64,000 bases of DNA from positions 461,280 through 525,279 of the forward strand of contig BCIK01000010.1 in NCBI GenBank assembly GCA_039545295.1, given 5' to 3'. The stretch's first letter is position 1. Each line of letters starts with the position of its first letter. This DNA is from Udeniomyces pyricola. Its lineage: Eukaryota; Basidiomycota; Tremellomycetes; Cystofilobasidiales; Mrakiaceae. Of the stretch, positions 1 through 12,225 are shown in pieces. The position numbers were made by a program, and so were the translations under genes. The notes under the pieces were generated by a model. It ran no database searches. It saw nothing but the letters and a program-made list of their open reading frames with translations, and was not told where the DNA came from.

Positions 1-2172
1 CCCCCCCCCCATCATCCCTGGCTGATGTGCGCATGCAAGCATGTCATTCGACCGGGTAACGCCACCGGTCTACCATCCCTAGGCCATATGAGAAAAGCCC
101 TCGGGCTGGCAGGCGTATGACAGAGGAAGATAGATAAGGCGGCGCGATATGGTGGGCATCATCGTGGCTCGGCTTTTCTCTATCCAAGCTGCCTCACCGT
201 CCGATGATGCCGCCCCTTTCTTGAGACCCTCCCCACCCTCTGCGCCCTTGCTTTCCCGCTCTCGCCGTTCTCGTCACGAGCACAACGCAGTTGAGGCCAT
301 CCATCCCCTGGTCATATACGATTATTCCCTTTCTTGTCATTTCCTGCTGCATTCTAGCCATATCAAGCGTAGGTTGTCCGCGTCCCTCTTGTGGTTCTTC
401 CGCTGATCGTCTCTTTGCGATCGCCCCCCGCCTCCCCCTCCTTTCAATCACCGGTCAACGTGGTCTTTCAGACCGCACCGGCGTGTCATGGTTGCCCTAG
501 CATACAAAAACAGAACTAACCTGGAATGGGTGGTTCTTCAATCTTTTCATCGTTTTCCGCGTTGTGTTCATGGTCACCCCAGACCCCGCCGAAACCGAGC
601 ATCGAAAGAGAGTCGAAAGGAGAAGGAAAGGAGAGGGGGGAAAGGGGGAGGGGGGGGGGCAGAAGAGGCGAGGGCAATAAAGCCAAGGGTTCAGAGGATG
701 TATGTATGGGTGGATGCGACCTCGCGAGGAAGAGTGACGATCAATGAGAGGATTGGGACGCCTAAAGTGAGTGTCGGAGTGTCGATGGGGGAAGCGAAGA
801 AGGCGGAGGAAGGAAGCGAGCGGGTGAGGTCGAAGTGCAAGGTGGGCGGAAGTCGAGAGTGGGCGGAAAGCGAAGTCAGCCTTGAGAGAATCAGCCCACG
901 ACCGACGACCTCTGCTGCAGCTCTCTCATGATACAAAGCGTTGACGCATGCAACTGCCTGATGGTTTCGCTCTGGCTAGCTCCTGGCCCCTCTGACGCAG
1001 ATATTGTTTGCGATGACTCATAGTATGATCTCGTCGTCTTTCAAGGTGTCTGCTACCTCTCATGCTGCTCAGCAAAGGTACTCCCTTGTACATCACTTAG
1101 TTAGCCTCTTCCAGCTGGCACAGGTCAAGCTCTCTTCCTCTTTCGAGAGGCGGGGAAGGGGAGGGAGTTCCGGCCATCGCCTGGCGAACCCCCGATCCTG
1201 TCCCTATTCTGTTTGGTCGATCCGTCCCTCCCTCCACCTAGTTTTCACTCCAGGGTCCAATCCTCAGGGTTCTTGAGTCATTCACCGTAAGGCTGTGATT
1301 ATGACTCTATCTGCCAGCAAGACAGCTGCTTAGGAACCAACTTGACTTGCTCACTTGCATCAAAACTCATTCGACTTGCCTTCATGAGCGGTCGGATATG
1401 TTGGATGGTCAGATCGTCGCAAGCATGAATGCAAGCAACTTCACGTCATCGAATAATCGCATATTAAATCCCGCGAGCCCAAGCCACCGGTCCGCCGTAT
1501 GACGCACATCCAACGCGCGAGCGCTCGGGCTTTTTGCCCCTCACGATATTGCACCTTTGGGCACCATTGTACTTTTCTCACGAGTCAGGCAGTGGGCCTA
1601 TAAGGTCTTTTACATTTTTGACGTGTCATACACTCATCAGCTTAGCGACAGCACTGTTGACCTGCATCATCCATCAACTCTATCGGGCGTGGATCGAGAC
1701 CACTATGAGTTCAGATCAGACATCTTCATATGATGTCGGCGGCCGCAGTCAGCTAGAGATGCGCGCGCGTCGACCTCGCGCGCGCTGACGCGAGCGTCCT
1801 GCATCACAGCTTGGGGCCTAAATTGTGATCATCACGACGCTGCAGATATATATATATATATATACAGATCGCTATAATTCTGACTTGATGTATCATATCT
1901 TTCTGACCAATCTTTCACTCGTTTGACTACCACCGAGATTGTATCACCATGCAAGCGCGCAGTATATACCAAAGATAGCAAGGATCCTGAACTTCATGAT
2001 AAATCCATGGGAATCGATCGAATGGAACCGACCTTACAAATATGCTTTTCGTTATCGTTCCAAGAGTCGTTATGATTCATTCATGATCGTATCTCTTCTG
2101 GATTTGTAGGGACTGACATGTTCCCTTCTCCAACTTTTTTTCTTTTCTTTTCTTTCTTAGCCGTTACATTAA
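1..2172. other. Left-end region with no supported gene
   Basis: No reading frame here looks like a real protein. The longest frames (488-931 on +, 691-936 and 194-451 on -) are low-complexity or lack an ATG start. The stretch begins with a run of ten C, holds purine-rich sequence at 600-860, a CpG-dense GCGC/CGCG patch near 1760-1795 and an AT dinucleotide run at 1846-1864. The right end is the 3' flank of the cis-prenyltransferase gene. Parts of a gene lying further left cannot be excluded. Confidence 0.5.
1846..1864. repeat. (AT)n microsatellite
   Basis: About nine and a half perfect AT units, in the gene-free left region. Confidence 0.9.
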
Positions 2173-3489
2173 TCATTCCTCGCGACCCCCCTCCTTTGTT
2201 GACCCAAAACCCCGTTCCATCATGATTTCTCTTTGCCATCCTACCAAAACCCCAACCAAGTCCCTCATCCCAAAATCCGGCCAAAACCGCTCGACAAAAT
2301 AGATACGCGTGTTGTCTTTTGTGGTTTGCCAGAGGAGGAAGTCAGAGAGACGGTGCACGGCGGAGGTGCGGATGAGAATGGAGAGAGGTGGGGATTTGGA
2401 CAGGGTCGTAGGTAGGTTAGAAGTGAGTGTTTCAGTCGTTGCTGGGCTGAGCATTGGACAAGAGAAAAAAAAACGACGAAACGGCAGCAAAGGATTAGTT
2501 GGTCACGTGGTTGTATACAACGACGACAATATCCCACTTTGTAATAACAGGGTTTTGCTAAAGCAAGAGTGAACAAACGGGGTGTTGGGGTCTTGAGTTG
2601 CTGCGGTCACAGTCGTTCGAATCGAGGTTGTCATTTCGTCTCTGGAGGTGTACGGCATGCAAACGTTTAATATCGCTCTGATGACAGGACAAAGGATAGT
2701 TTCGTGTATGTCAGTTTGATGTGATAAACTGCAAAGGGGGCGAATGAGGGTCCAAAAGGCCCCAAGACGGTCCAAGGAAGCAGGAAGTAAGGACAGACCT
2801 ATCATTTCCTGCCGTGAGCTCTTCCATCTCTCTTATACTGTCCCGAACATCTTGAGGTAGAAGATTGAGGTTTCCGATGAAATTGACCCTGACCGAATGT
2901 TGGTCCAACAGCTCTCTGTCGCGGGCCCAGCAGCGACAATCCATCGTGAATCGAGTCGTTCGAGGTGCAACGTCGGTCAGCTCTCTTCATCTTTCTCTCT
3001 CCTCACTTTCTCGTAACTCCCTGATCAAACTGGTGAGAGGATTGAAGAAAGGGCGATAACTGACCCTTTGTCTGCAAGCTCACGCAGCTTTGTTCTAACC
3101 ATGACCATGAGAGCGTCGACTTCTTCCTCCGGGCGCGAGAAGTTGTCTATCGAAAACGCGTAGACAGAAACGCAGCGAATGTTGAGCCGAAGACAAATCT
3201 CGAGGATCTACGAATGGATACGATTGCAGAAACCAAGTTGAGCTTGAGCGGTGTGATGATGAACCCGTGGGTTCTGCCTAGGTAGATAGCGCTGACTGAC
3301 GCGTTTCAGGGATTGAAAGCCTTGGAGATGGCCGTGGATGACCTTTTCGCCTCGTTGTCGAGCGAACCGACGGTTGCCGTCCATGACGAAGGCGACATGC
3401 TCCGGGATTGGGCCGAGCGTGAGGATGGAGAGGAAAAGCCGGGTGAGGAGGGTGAGGATGTAGGTTATGATGGATGAGAGGAGAAGCAT
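2173..3489 (-). CDS. RER2: Dehydrodolichyl diphosphate synthase (cis-prenyltransferase, RER2/SRT1 type)
   Basis: Makes long-chain polyprenyl diphosphate from FPP and IPP, the precursor of dolichol used in glycosylation at the ER. Exon 1 (3489-3301) opens with a hydrophobic helix, then carries the family hallmark [15 protein letters not shown]; its Asp is the catalytic residue. Exon 2 (3207-3065) reads [16 protein letters not shown], and exon 3 follows in phase with [18 protein letters not shown]. The next exons carry [13 protein letters not shown] and then [18 protein letters not shown] and [10 protein letters not shown]. The valine where bacteria have the Glu of RTSGE also occurs in yeast Rer2/Srt1, as I recall them. 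Introns: 3300-3208, 3064 to about 2925, and two more. TGA stop at 2175-2173. RER2 and SRT1 cannot be told apart from this sequence. Divergent from the RhoGEF gene. Confidence 0.9.
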
Positions 3490-4452
3490 GTGCGAGTGGG
3501 GAGAGCAAGGGAAAGTGCGTCGATATAAAAATGGATCCGGGCTACAAATGTATTCCTCATGATTCTGCCAGCAGCTGATCGATGTGACGTGTCATGGCCC
3601 CCACCAGAACACGTCGCGGCTTATGATGGCTTATGATGGCTTATGATTGCACAAGTCTACCTCGACTGCACACCAATCATCTCATGACTGCAGCAGACCT
3701 CAACCTGACTACGTATACTAAAAGGACTGCAACTTTGTCACTTATATTTAGACCACATTCCTTCACAACAGATCCTTCATACCATCAAAATCCATCTCAT
3801 GCTGCATCATGACATGTCCATGTTTTGATCATTCATCATCATCTACATGCCTTCCACGCGGCCGACTGACTGCGACGCGACATCCACGCCTTCGTTCGAT
3901 TTCGCTCACCATGATCAGCATGTATAACGCGTCGATAGCGGTACAAGTTTCCTCCAGGCTGACATGATGGACGATAACCCAGAAAAATCAAAAGGCTCGC
4001 CTTTCGATCATTCCTTACAAAGGTACGGTCCGGATCCCAACAATGTCAACAACGGCCTGGTCCCCTGGCTGACCGTCCTAGCCCCGCCCCCCTCTCTTTC
4101 TCCTCTCGACTCACAATCTTCTCCCCCTCCTTTCCTTCCCCGACTCGCACCTCCAGCACGCTCAACGAGACTCAGGATAAAGCACGAGCCAAGCACATAC
4201 CATCCATATACAGGCATTCACGCACCCTTGTGTTCATCTTGCGTTTTTGCACGAGTCGTCAGTCAAACATTCCGTTGTTCGTGTTTGGTATTCTCTCTCA
4301 CGGGCAAACACTGACTTGGCTCGCTCTCCCACAACGACAGACCTCCTTCCCCTGCGTGCGTATACAAGAAGGAAAGTACCTCTGACTGTTGGTCTTCGTG
4401 CTGCCTAACCCATTGTGGTCCGTTCTTACAGGTAATCGACCCACCCCTGATT
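3490..4452. promoter_or_regulatory. Shared upstream region of cis-prenyltransferase (-) and RhoGEF (+)
   Basis: About 960 bp between two divergent start codons, so it must hold both promoters and leaders. It contains a three-copy 10-bp direct repeat (3618-3647) about 130 bp upstream of the prenyltransferase ATG. A C/T-rich stretch (about 4080-4150) lies on the RhoGEF side and resembles pyrimidine-rich fungal leaders. The open frame at 3964-4314 (+) is low-complexity and not called as a gene. Confidence 0.6.
3618..3647. repeat. Three perfect tandem copies of GGCTTATGAT
   Basis: The 10-mer GGCTTATGAT occurs head to tail at 3618, 3628 and 3638. Its place between two divergent genes suggests a protein-binding array, but the function is inferred only from position. 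Confidence 0.9.
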
Positions 4453-7400
4453 ATGTCCGCCATTCCTCATCCGCCAGTCGCCTCGTCTTCAATTCTCTCA
4501 TCTTCAATGCGGAACCCAAGCTCGGCCTCGTCGGGACCTCAACAACGCGCGCTTTCTCAGTCCACCAACCATGTCTCCTACTCTCGGCCGCGCGCTGTTG
4601 CCCACGATGCAAGCTCAAGAATGTATGGACGGGATGGGCTAGACCAAGAGGAGAGAAGAGGCGGGGAGACCGCTGTTAGAGGGAGTGGTGTTGTTGGCCT
4701 AGGCATCGGCATGGAATCAGGTTTTGACAGTAGGGACCCCTATGGTAGCGGTGGGACGGATAGTGGATACGCTGCCACGACCATAGACGTGATGAGGTCG
4801 AGCTTGGGGTCTTCGTCCCGACGAAGGTCGCGCTCAACCGCCACGCCCCGTGTTGTTCGACTGCACTCGCCTCCTCCGCCCCCAGCGCCCCCATTGCCAA
4901 CTTTATACTCTCCACAAATAACAAGACACCCGAGACCGTCCGCTCACACCCCCAGCGTTCCCACCTCTATGACTGTCCTGTCCCCAAACCAACCCAAATT
5001 GAAGAGTCGTTCGCGGTCCAGCACAATCTCTGCCCATGTGCCATCGTCATCCCATCCCTCTGCTCCACCTCTTCCATCATACTCGCCTGCTCTTCATCAA
5101 CCGATCAATGGAAAGTCTCCATCATCTTGGAGCAAGGCTTCCCCTGGAGATGTGGCTCCGACACGGGGCTCTCGTTTACGAGAGCGCGAGGCCGAGCTTG
5201 TCAAGTTGACTGCTCTCGACTTTGGCCTCTCGGAAGACGCGTCAGTCGGTAGATCAGTAGCGTCTCGTCCATCGTCATCACCTACACCACCTCTGCCACC
5301 GATCCCTAACCTGCCATCGTCGCTCAAGCGGCGGCCATCCCTCATTTCTCGTTCATCTCCGAGATCGTCTCCGCAGTCGCGTCAATTTCCTGCGTTTCTC
5401 TCCGAATCGTCTGCGCCACCTCTTCCCCTCCTCGACTCTTTTCCTACTTCACTTCTGTCCAATGAACGAGGTCCACAAAGTACTCTCTCTCCGCCTCTCG
5501 TTGTTAGCCCACCACCGCCGAAGCCAGCCCGGCCGCCCAGGAGCGCAGCTAGACCCAGCTCGGTCTGTTCCTCGGCGACAGCGACGCCCGTCACGACGCC
5601 TACATTGCTTCCGATCCCTTCACTCACTCCCCTTCCCGGCCATCTACCAGACTCACATTTTCACCCTACCCCCTCCCCTTCCCCTTCACCCAACGTAGAC
5701 CATTCGGTTCGCCGGTATACCCAAGAGTCGGGGTCCGATGCTACCAAGCCCGGCGCCACGCGAGCTCGCCTGGCGGCGGGGTCCAAGCCTTGCTCACCCA
5801 ATATCGGTTCGAAATCTCCATCGCGACTTTTGCCCTGTTCCCAAGCACTGCAAACGCCTTCTTTGCAACCTTTGACGCCCACCATCTTGGCTGTACCCCC
5901 ACCGACACCTGCAATCTCAGAATCTCCCTCTGACAGCATGTTCACCTTCTTTGGCGCTAGACCCACGCCGACTCCCCTCAACACCGTCTCGGCGCGTCCC
6001 AATCCTCATGCTCAAGCTAGCTCTCATCCTCCTACTTCATCCTCTACCCAGCCTCGAACGAGTCGATCGAGATCTCAATCTAACGCGGCCGCTCCGTCAT
6101 CTAATCGGGTACCAGCAGCTTCGACTTTCACTATCATGTCAAACCCCCCTACGTCCTCTATCTCCACTCCCTCACCTGCTCTACCACCTCCAAAAGAACA
6201 CGCCTACCATTACCGACGTCAGAGAGATTCGCTTCCGCCCGGTCCGCGAGCACGAGATTCAATTCCTCCCGCCAACCCTTATCGGGTAGACGGGCACCTT
6301 GCTTCCCTTCCTTCTTCTCCTCCTCTACCTACGCCAGCTGTACGAGCTACGCCAATCCTTGAGCCTTCTTCGTCGTTTCCCGATCCCTATACGGTTACAG
6401 CTGTTCCGGAATCCTCTCATCTGCCTCTCCCTTCGAACTCGCACACCTCGACCGGGGCAACCGAAACTGTGGTCGCAAATCTGACATACCCTTCCGATGG
6501 AATTCCAGTTTCCGATTACGAGGCCGATTCCAATGGGCTTCCGGTCCTTAACTCGAGCCTCATTGACGCCCTCACTCGAGGAGGAGCACTTGGTCGCATC
6601 ACGACTCCATCTTCATCGTCGGCTTCGGCAGCTCGCAAGGCAGAGCACCGTCGCAGCGGTTTCCACATCCGCGCTTCTCCTCACACATTTTCCGCTCGCT
6701 CGAGCGTCTTTGACGCGGCCAACCCGCCTCTGCCCACCAACAGCGAAGTCCACACCTTGCCCGCTCTCCTGTCGAGTCGGCGAGCCTCACGATTTGTAGA
6801 CGAGGAGAAGGCTGAGGAAGCGGACGACCTCGCCGATCTTCCACCCGCTGTGCCTAGACCGCGAAGAGCAAGTGGCGTTGTGGGAGGCGAAGGGTTGGGT
6901 GGAGTCAGCGAGCATCGGGCTTCGCAAAGGGCGTCCGTTCTCAGGCGCATGAGCGCGCTCAAGGGCTTAGTCGCGGGTTTGGACGGACTGTCTATCGAGT
7001 TCGAGCTTGGCCTGCAAGACTTTGGGCCGGGCACCTCTTCGATTGACGCGGCGAGTTCAAGGGATTGGGATGGATGCGTCGGGCTTGGGCTTGATCATAC
7101 GACGGCGGACGAAGGCCACGTCGAGGAGAGTACGGATGTGTCCTCAAGGGACACCAAGGAGGGAAGCTCAGGCGATAGTCGAGATGAGGAGGACGAGGAA
7201 GGTCCGAGAACTCCCAAGGAGTCGTCGTCTCGAGCTGGAGGTCTCACCGAGGAACTACACGTGCCGACTCCCACTTCGCCCGCCTTCAACCTCGACCTTC
7301 TGACTCGCGGTCTCGCCAAGGATCGCCGAAGTGCCCTGTATCTTGCGTTTGGTGAGGAGAGAGAGGAAGAGGAGGAAGAGGTCATTCGGTTCGATGGGTC

Positions 7401-10400
7401 AGAGGCCGAAGAGAAGGGCGTGCTTCAGCCAGGTGTCGTTGGCGAGGAACTTGAGAGGAACATGCTGTCCTATCTGAGACGGGAGCCGGATGAGGTGTAC
7501 GAGTTCTCCAATTCGGACGGTAGCTCAGGCGAAGAGCAGAGCTTCTTCTCGGCCGTGGCCAGCTCTCGGTCGGATGGTGATGAGACTGACGGTACAGCAG
7601 GGAGGCAGAGGTCGAGACAACCCCAACTCGCCCCTCGCTGGCAACAATCATCTACTCTTGGTCCGCTTCAGATGCAACAACAGCAACAGCAGCAACAACA
7701 GCAACCTCAGCGGCACCAACCAGCCGTTCGGCTTCTACCCATTCCTCCCTCGGCCCAACATCAATCGCGACGACCCTTACAAACTACTCGACCTGTCATT
7801 CCGCCACGTGTTGCTTCTTCTCCGCCTTTGTCGCCGTCGGTCCGAGCCGCTCGCCGTCGATCCATGTCGCAACCGACGCCTGTAACCTTGACAGAGGTCA
7901 TCATCGAGCCAGTTTCTGCTCCCCCACCTCTACCTGTTCCCTCTTCCATTCCACCTGCGATTCCACCTCGCATTCAGTCCCGTCTGCCAACGCCAACTCT
8001 GCGTCCAGTTGATCAATTTCCTCCCTCTTCCCCATCCTTTTTTACTTCTAAATCTCTTCGTTCGCCCTCCCCACTGACCTCCATCGCCGATGCCCCGCGC
8101 CTGCCTAACTCACAGGATCTCTCGGCAGCAACGTTCCGAGCTTCCCTTTCACCCTCAACGTACCAGGCTCTCCTCGGCCGGTTTGGTTCCCTCGAGCTCA
8201 AGCGGCAAGAAGTTATCTGGGAGCTTACCACGACCGAAGAGACCTTTGTTCACTCGATGCATTCCGTCCTCCGTCTCTTTGCCCGGCCGCTCCGAACACC
8301 ACAGGGGCTCTGGATCGAGGGCATTCCACGCGAGATTACGCGGCTCTTCGATTGGCTGTACGACGTCGTTCATCTCCACACTCAACTTTCGCACGCTCTC
8401 CTCGCCCTTCGATCGAGCTCGTCCCAGCAGCCGGCTCCGCTCGTCGAACGTATCGCCGAAACCATCTTCCCCTTTGCCAAGCGATTGGAAGTCCACCAGC
8501 CGTACCTTGTCTCGCTCGAAAGCGCTACCGCGGTCATTGAACGGCTCGTCCGTGATCCAAGGTCGGACTTTGGCGAGTTTGTGCGCATGCAGACGGAGAG
8601 CCCCGAATGTCGACACATGAGCCTTGCCAGCCATTTACTCAAGGCTGCCCAACGTTTGATGAAGTATCCGCTGTTCTTCAAGGTATGTAATCGGATCCAT
8701 TGGTTGGCTTTTTTTGTTCCTTGTCATTTGTTTCTTCTTGCGCATGTGACTGACACCTATTCATTGTTTTCTTTTTGTCTGTTCCCAGCAACTCTGTCAT
8801 CTGACCTCGCCGACTCACCCAGACCATGTCCCAACTATCTCACTCCTACACGCCACCGATTCTGTCATTCGACTCATGGAAGAAGTCAAGGCCAGGGAGG
8901 AGGAGTACGAGACAATCAAGTCGGTTCAATCGCGGATGAAAGGTCTTCCGGACGGATTCGTTCTCGCATCACGCAAGCGCCGTCTCCTCGGTCAGGGAGT
9001 CATGCATCGGGTCATTTTCAGTGAGAAGGAGATCATTTCGAGTGGTGGAGGCTCAGTCAGCCTGGTAGCTGGCGTTCCAGCTGCCGCCTCCGTCACGACC
9101 TCTCCACCCATGCCCAACATCGCCAAACTCTTCCCTGTCACTCTCACTTCGTCTTCTCCCCACTCGTCCCCCCATCGATCTCCGCACCGGTCTCCAACGA
9201 GCCGCTCGTTCCCCTCCCCGGCTATGGCGTACGCAGCTGGCACCCGACCAGGCTCGACAGCCTCTGACTCAGGTGCATCGTGCTATTCCGACTCTTCCAT
9301 GTCCGACTACCATGGCGTTCCGCCTTCCTTCCCTTCGTTCACCGTCTTACCTGGTAACATCCGCTCGACTCTCAACCGAGCCGACTCTATCACCTCGTCC
9401 TGCCCTTCCTCAGTAGATGCCCACGGTTCTGGGTACCCTTCTCAATGGGTTCCTTCTCTTCCCTCCGGCGGAGGGCCAGCCAGTCATATCGTCAGCACTA
9501 GCGGTGTCACTCCGCGTATGAGCGGAGCGCGAGTTAAGACCAAAGAAACTCCCGTGCACGTCTTTGTCTTTTCGGACCTCATCATCCTCGCCACGCGAAC
9601 CACGGCCATCGTCATGGGCGGCAAAGAGGGTGGTTTGCTCAAGAACGCAAGGCGGCGAAGCTCAGTGTCGGCTAGTAGTCCCGGAGGCGCGAGTGCGGAG
9701 AGTGGAGGTACGATTTCGAGGCGCAATTCGGTCTCCAGTGCAACGAAAGAGGTTCATTGGGAAGTGCTTAAGAGTATTGGTATCTGCCGCGTCGTTGGCG
9801 TAACGGATCAATCCGGTAAAGGAGGTCAGTCTTTCTTCTAAAATTTCATCACCATCCTTTTCTTCTCGCGAAGGGAAAAAGCATAAAAAGATAAACAAGA
9901 AACTAACCAACTTGTGTTATCTTGGATTCTTCTGTGCCCAACATGGCGTTTCTTTGTCCTTGCTTCTTATTGTCAGGGTATAACCATCTTCTCACCCTCG
10001 AACTTTTGCCCTTTCACCCATCCAATCCGCTCAACCCGAAAGCCCCGATCTCATCTGCGACGTATCACGCGCCGTTGCCGCCTTCTTCAACAATCCATTT
10101 GACCCTCCCAGAACGCGTCTCAAACAGACTCGCGCTCGCTCCCTCGCGCGTGCTGCAACAAACCCGATCGAAATGGCTCGCCGCGTTTGAGCAATCTTTC
10201 CTTCAAACTGTCCGCGGTATGAGTGGTGTCCCGGACGATCGGGTCGTCAGTGTTGGATTCGGAGAGGAGAGAGAAATTAGCATTGGGGAGCTCGAGCCAG
10301 GAGAAAACGATGGGAATGGGGAGTATCGCCTCTCGGCTGCGTCGTACTCTGATGGGACAGCTTCGGTTGCTATCCCTCGTTCTCCCTCGGAGCAACACCT

Positions 10401-10791
10401 TCAAGTGTTCCAATCGACGACCGTACCGACGTCGCCATCAAATCTCGTTGGGAACTCCAACTTTCCAGCCTCGACTTCGACCCGCAGTCTGACGATCCGG
10501 CATCAACGTCACCGGACGCCTTCGGCCGAACTCGCTCGGGATAGGGAGGAAAAGGCTTGGTGGGCTATGCGGATGAGACAGACAAAAGCGGAAATGGCAG
10601 CGGCGGCGGCGAATAGCCATCAGACGACCTCGGCGTTCGTTCCGGGTGGGCTGCTCGGGTTTGGAGACGTCGATGCGGATGTCGAGGCAGGGGTCGTCGG
10701 AGGAGTGACGGGGCTAGGAGGCAGTGGAGCAGGTCTTGGAGGAGGTGGAAGTGGCCGAACGCGATCGAGATCGAGGTTCGGAGGGCGGTGA
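4453..10791 (+). CDS. Large Dbl-family Rho guanine nucleotide exchange factor (DH + interrupted PH)
   Basis: Activates a Rho-type GTPase by GDP/GTP exchange, probably in cell polarity or wall signalling. Three exons join in phase: 4453-8682, 8789-9824 and 9977-10791, giving 2026 residues. Residues 1 to about 1230 are Ser/Pro-rich and look disordered; a polyglutamine run lies near 7675-7710. The DH domain (about residues 1249-1470) begins ELKRQEVIWELTTTEETFVH and ends HLLKAAQRLMKYPLFFK, the conserved last helix, exactly at the first splice donor. The PH domain starts after GLPDGFVLASRKRRLLGQG. A Ser/Pro-rich insert of about 170 residues separates that first strand from VHVFVFSDLIILATR. The C-terminal part is Gly-rich with basic RSRSRF residues. 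ATG at 4453 opens the frame; an upstream coding exon is possible. The exact Rho target is unknown. Confidence 0.88.
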
Positions 10792-11648
10792 TAGAAGTCG
10801 GGTCGAGTTCTTTTTCTTTCGTTTTCTTTCTTTCTTTCTTTCTTTATGTCTTGTATATGTGTGTGTGTTTTCTCTTTCCTGATACCAGTATACTCTAAAA
10901 TCACTCGTTGCCTGACTTCTAGTCGTATTGTGTCGTGCATCTTCTCCATGTCTGTTTCCTCTTGTTTGTACTCTCTCCTTTCCTTCCTCCTCCTTTTCAC
11001 TACCTCGATGTTCGTGGACAATTTTTCCTGTTTCTCTTTCTCTCTCTTTCTTTCCTCTTTATATCGGTCGTGATCTTCCTTTCTCTAGTCCGTCTCTGGC
11101 TTGTTCGCTCTGATGTCCCTATTCTTCTTGCATCAGAATCCCGCTCATCATCATTCCTTTTTTCTTCCTTGGTTCCGTCATCAATCATCATCTTCCCATA
11201 CATTCCCGTCTGTCTCAGTTTTGACGCCCGTCTCGCTCTCCATTTCCTATTTCTTCTTGTCGTTGTTCGAGAGTCCTTTACTTCTACACATCCTTGCGCT
11301 ACCCTTCTCCCTTTCCCCTTTGCCCTTCTTGTTCTTCGATATTCCAATGTCTCTCCCGAGTTTCCTCGTGGATCTGTGCGTATTTTTGCGACCAGCCTCC
11401 CCCATTACCTTCTTCCGGTTTCCTACACCATGGCAGAAGCCTGAACATGGCGAAAATTCGCGAACACGAAGGCGAGAACACAAGACAATAGTCCCTATGA
11501 ACTGGCATCTTCATACGACCGATGATGATGACTTCACCCTTACCGATTCGCGCTGCCCATTAGCACCACTAGGAGTAGTAGGAGTGATCCCACCTCCACG
11601 TTGTCTTATTAGCAGCTGATCAACAGCCACCTTCCCTTGATCTACGCT
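10792..11648. other. Convergent intergenic region, strongly C/T-rich
   Basis: Lies between the stops of the RhoGEF (+) and the Tim17-like gene (-). From about 10800 to 11450 the plus strand is dominated by T and C, including a TTTC repeat near 10812-10847, which leaves many frames open without coding sense. It is probably the RhoGEF 3' UTR and terminator zone. No gene is called. Confidence 0.6.
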
Positions 11649-12184
11649 TTAAGACGTAGTAGCGCCTAGTGGTTGCTGGAGCCGCCTAAACTCGTCAATC
11701 TTCTGATGGACCTCCTCTTGCTCGAGCCCAAACAACCTGGCGAGCCTAATCATTCGTCGTTCCTCTGCTTCCCAAGCGGCCCACTTAACTTGAACCCAAT
11801 CGCTCAAACTATCTCCTCCATCTTCTTCTTCTCCACCCCCTCCTCCACCCCCTCCTCCACCTCCTCCTCCTGCTGCGCCGTCTTCACTTGCGATCTCTTG
11901 ACTTCCCTCTCGACGGGCAACAAGCGCGACCGGTCTCTTTCTCCCCTCCGCCGCGATCGACGCAATCATCGCCCTCTCCCGATCAAGCGTCAGTTGGATC
12001 CCAGCCACACGCTCCAGGGCCTCGGTCCGTTCGGCAGCGAGCGTATCTTTGCTCTCTTGAATTTGGGCGCGTTGAAAGAGGACCATCGCGGAGGCTTGAC
12101 AAGAACCGAAGAAGAAGGCGAGGACGAGACCCTTGCGCATCATCGGGGGATAGAATTTGTCTTTTGAGCATCGTGTTTTTTTTT

Positions 12185-12225
<41 letters not shown>

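Noticed and set aside
488..931. 147-codon open frame on the plus strand
   Set aside because: Composition is driven by a purine-rich tract; no domain, no splice context, and overlapping open frames on both strands.
10935..11619. Overlapping open frames of 160-170 codons after the RhoGEF
   Set aside because: The sequence is a C/T tract in which stops are rare; the peptides are Leu/Ser/Phe runs without family features.
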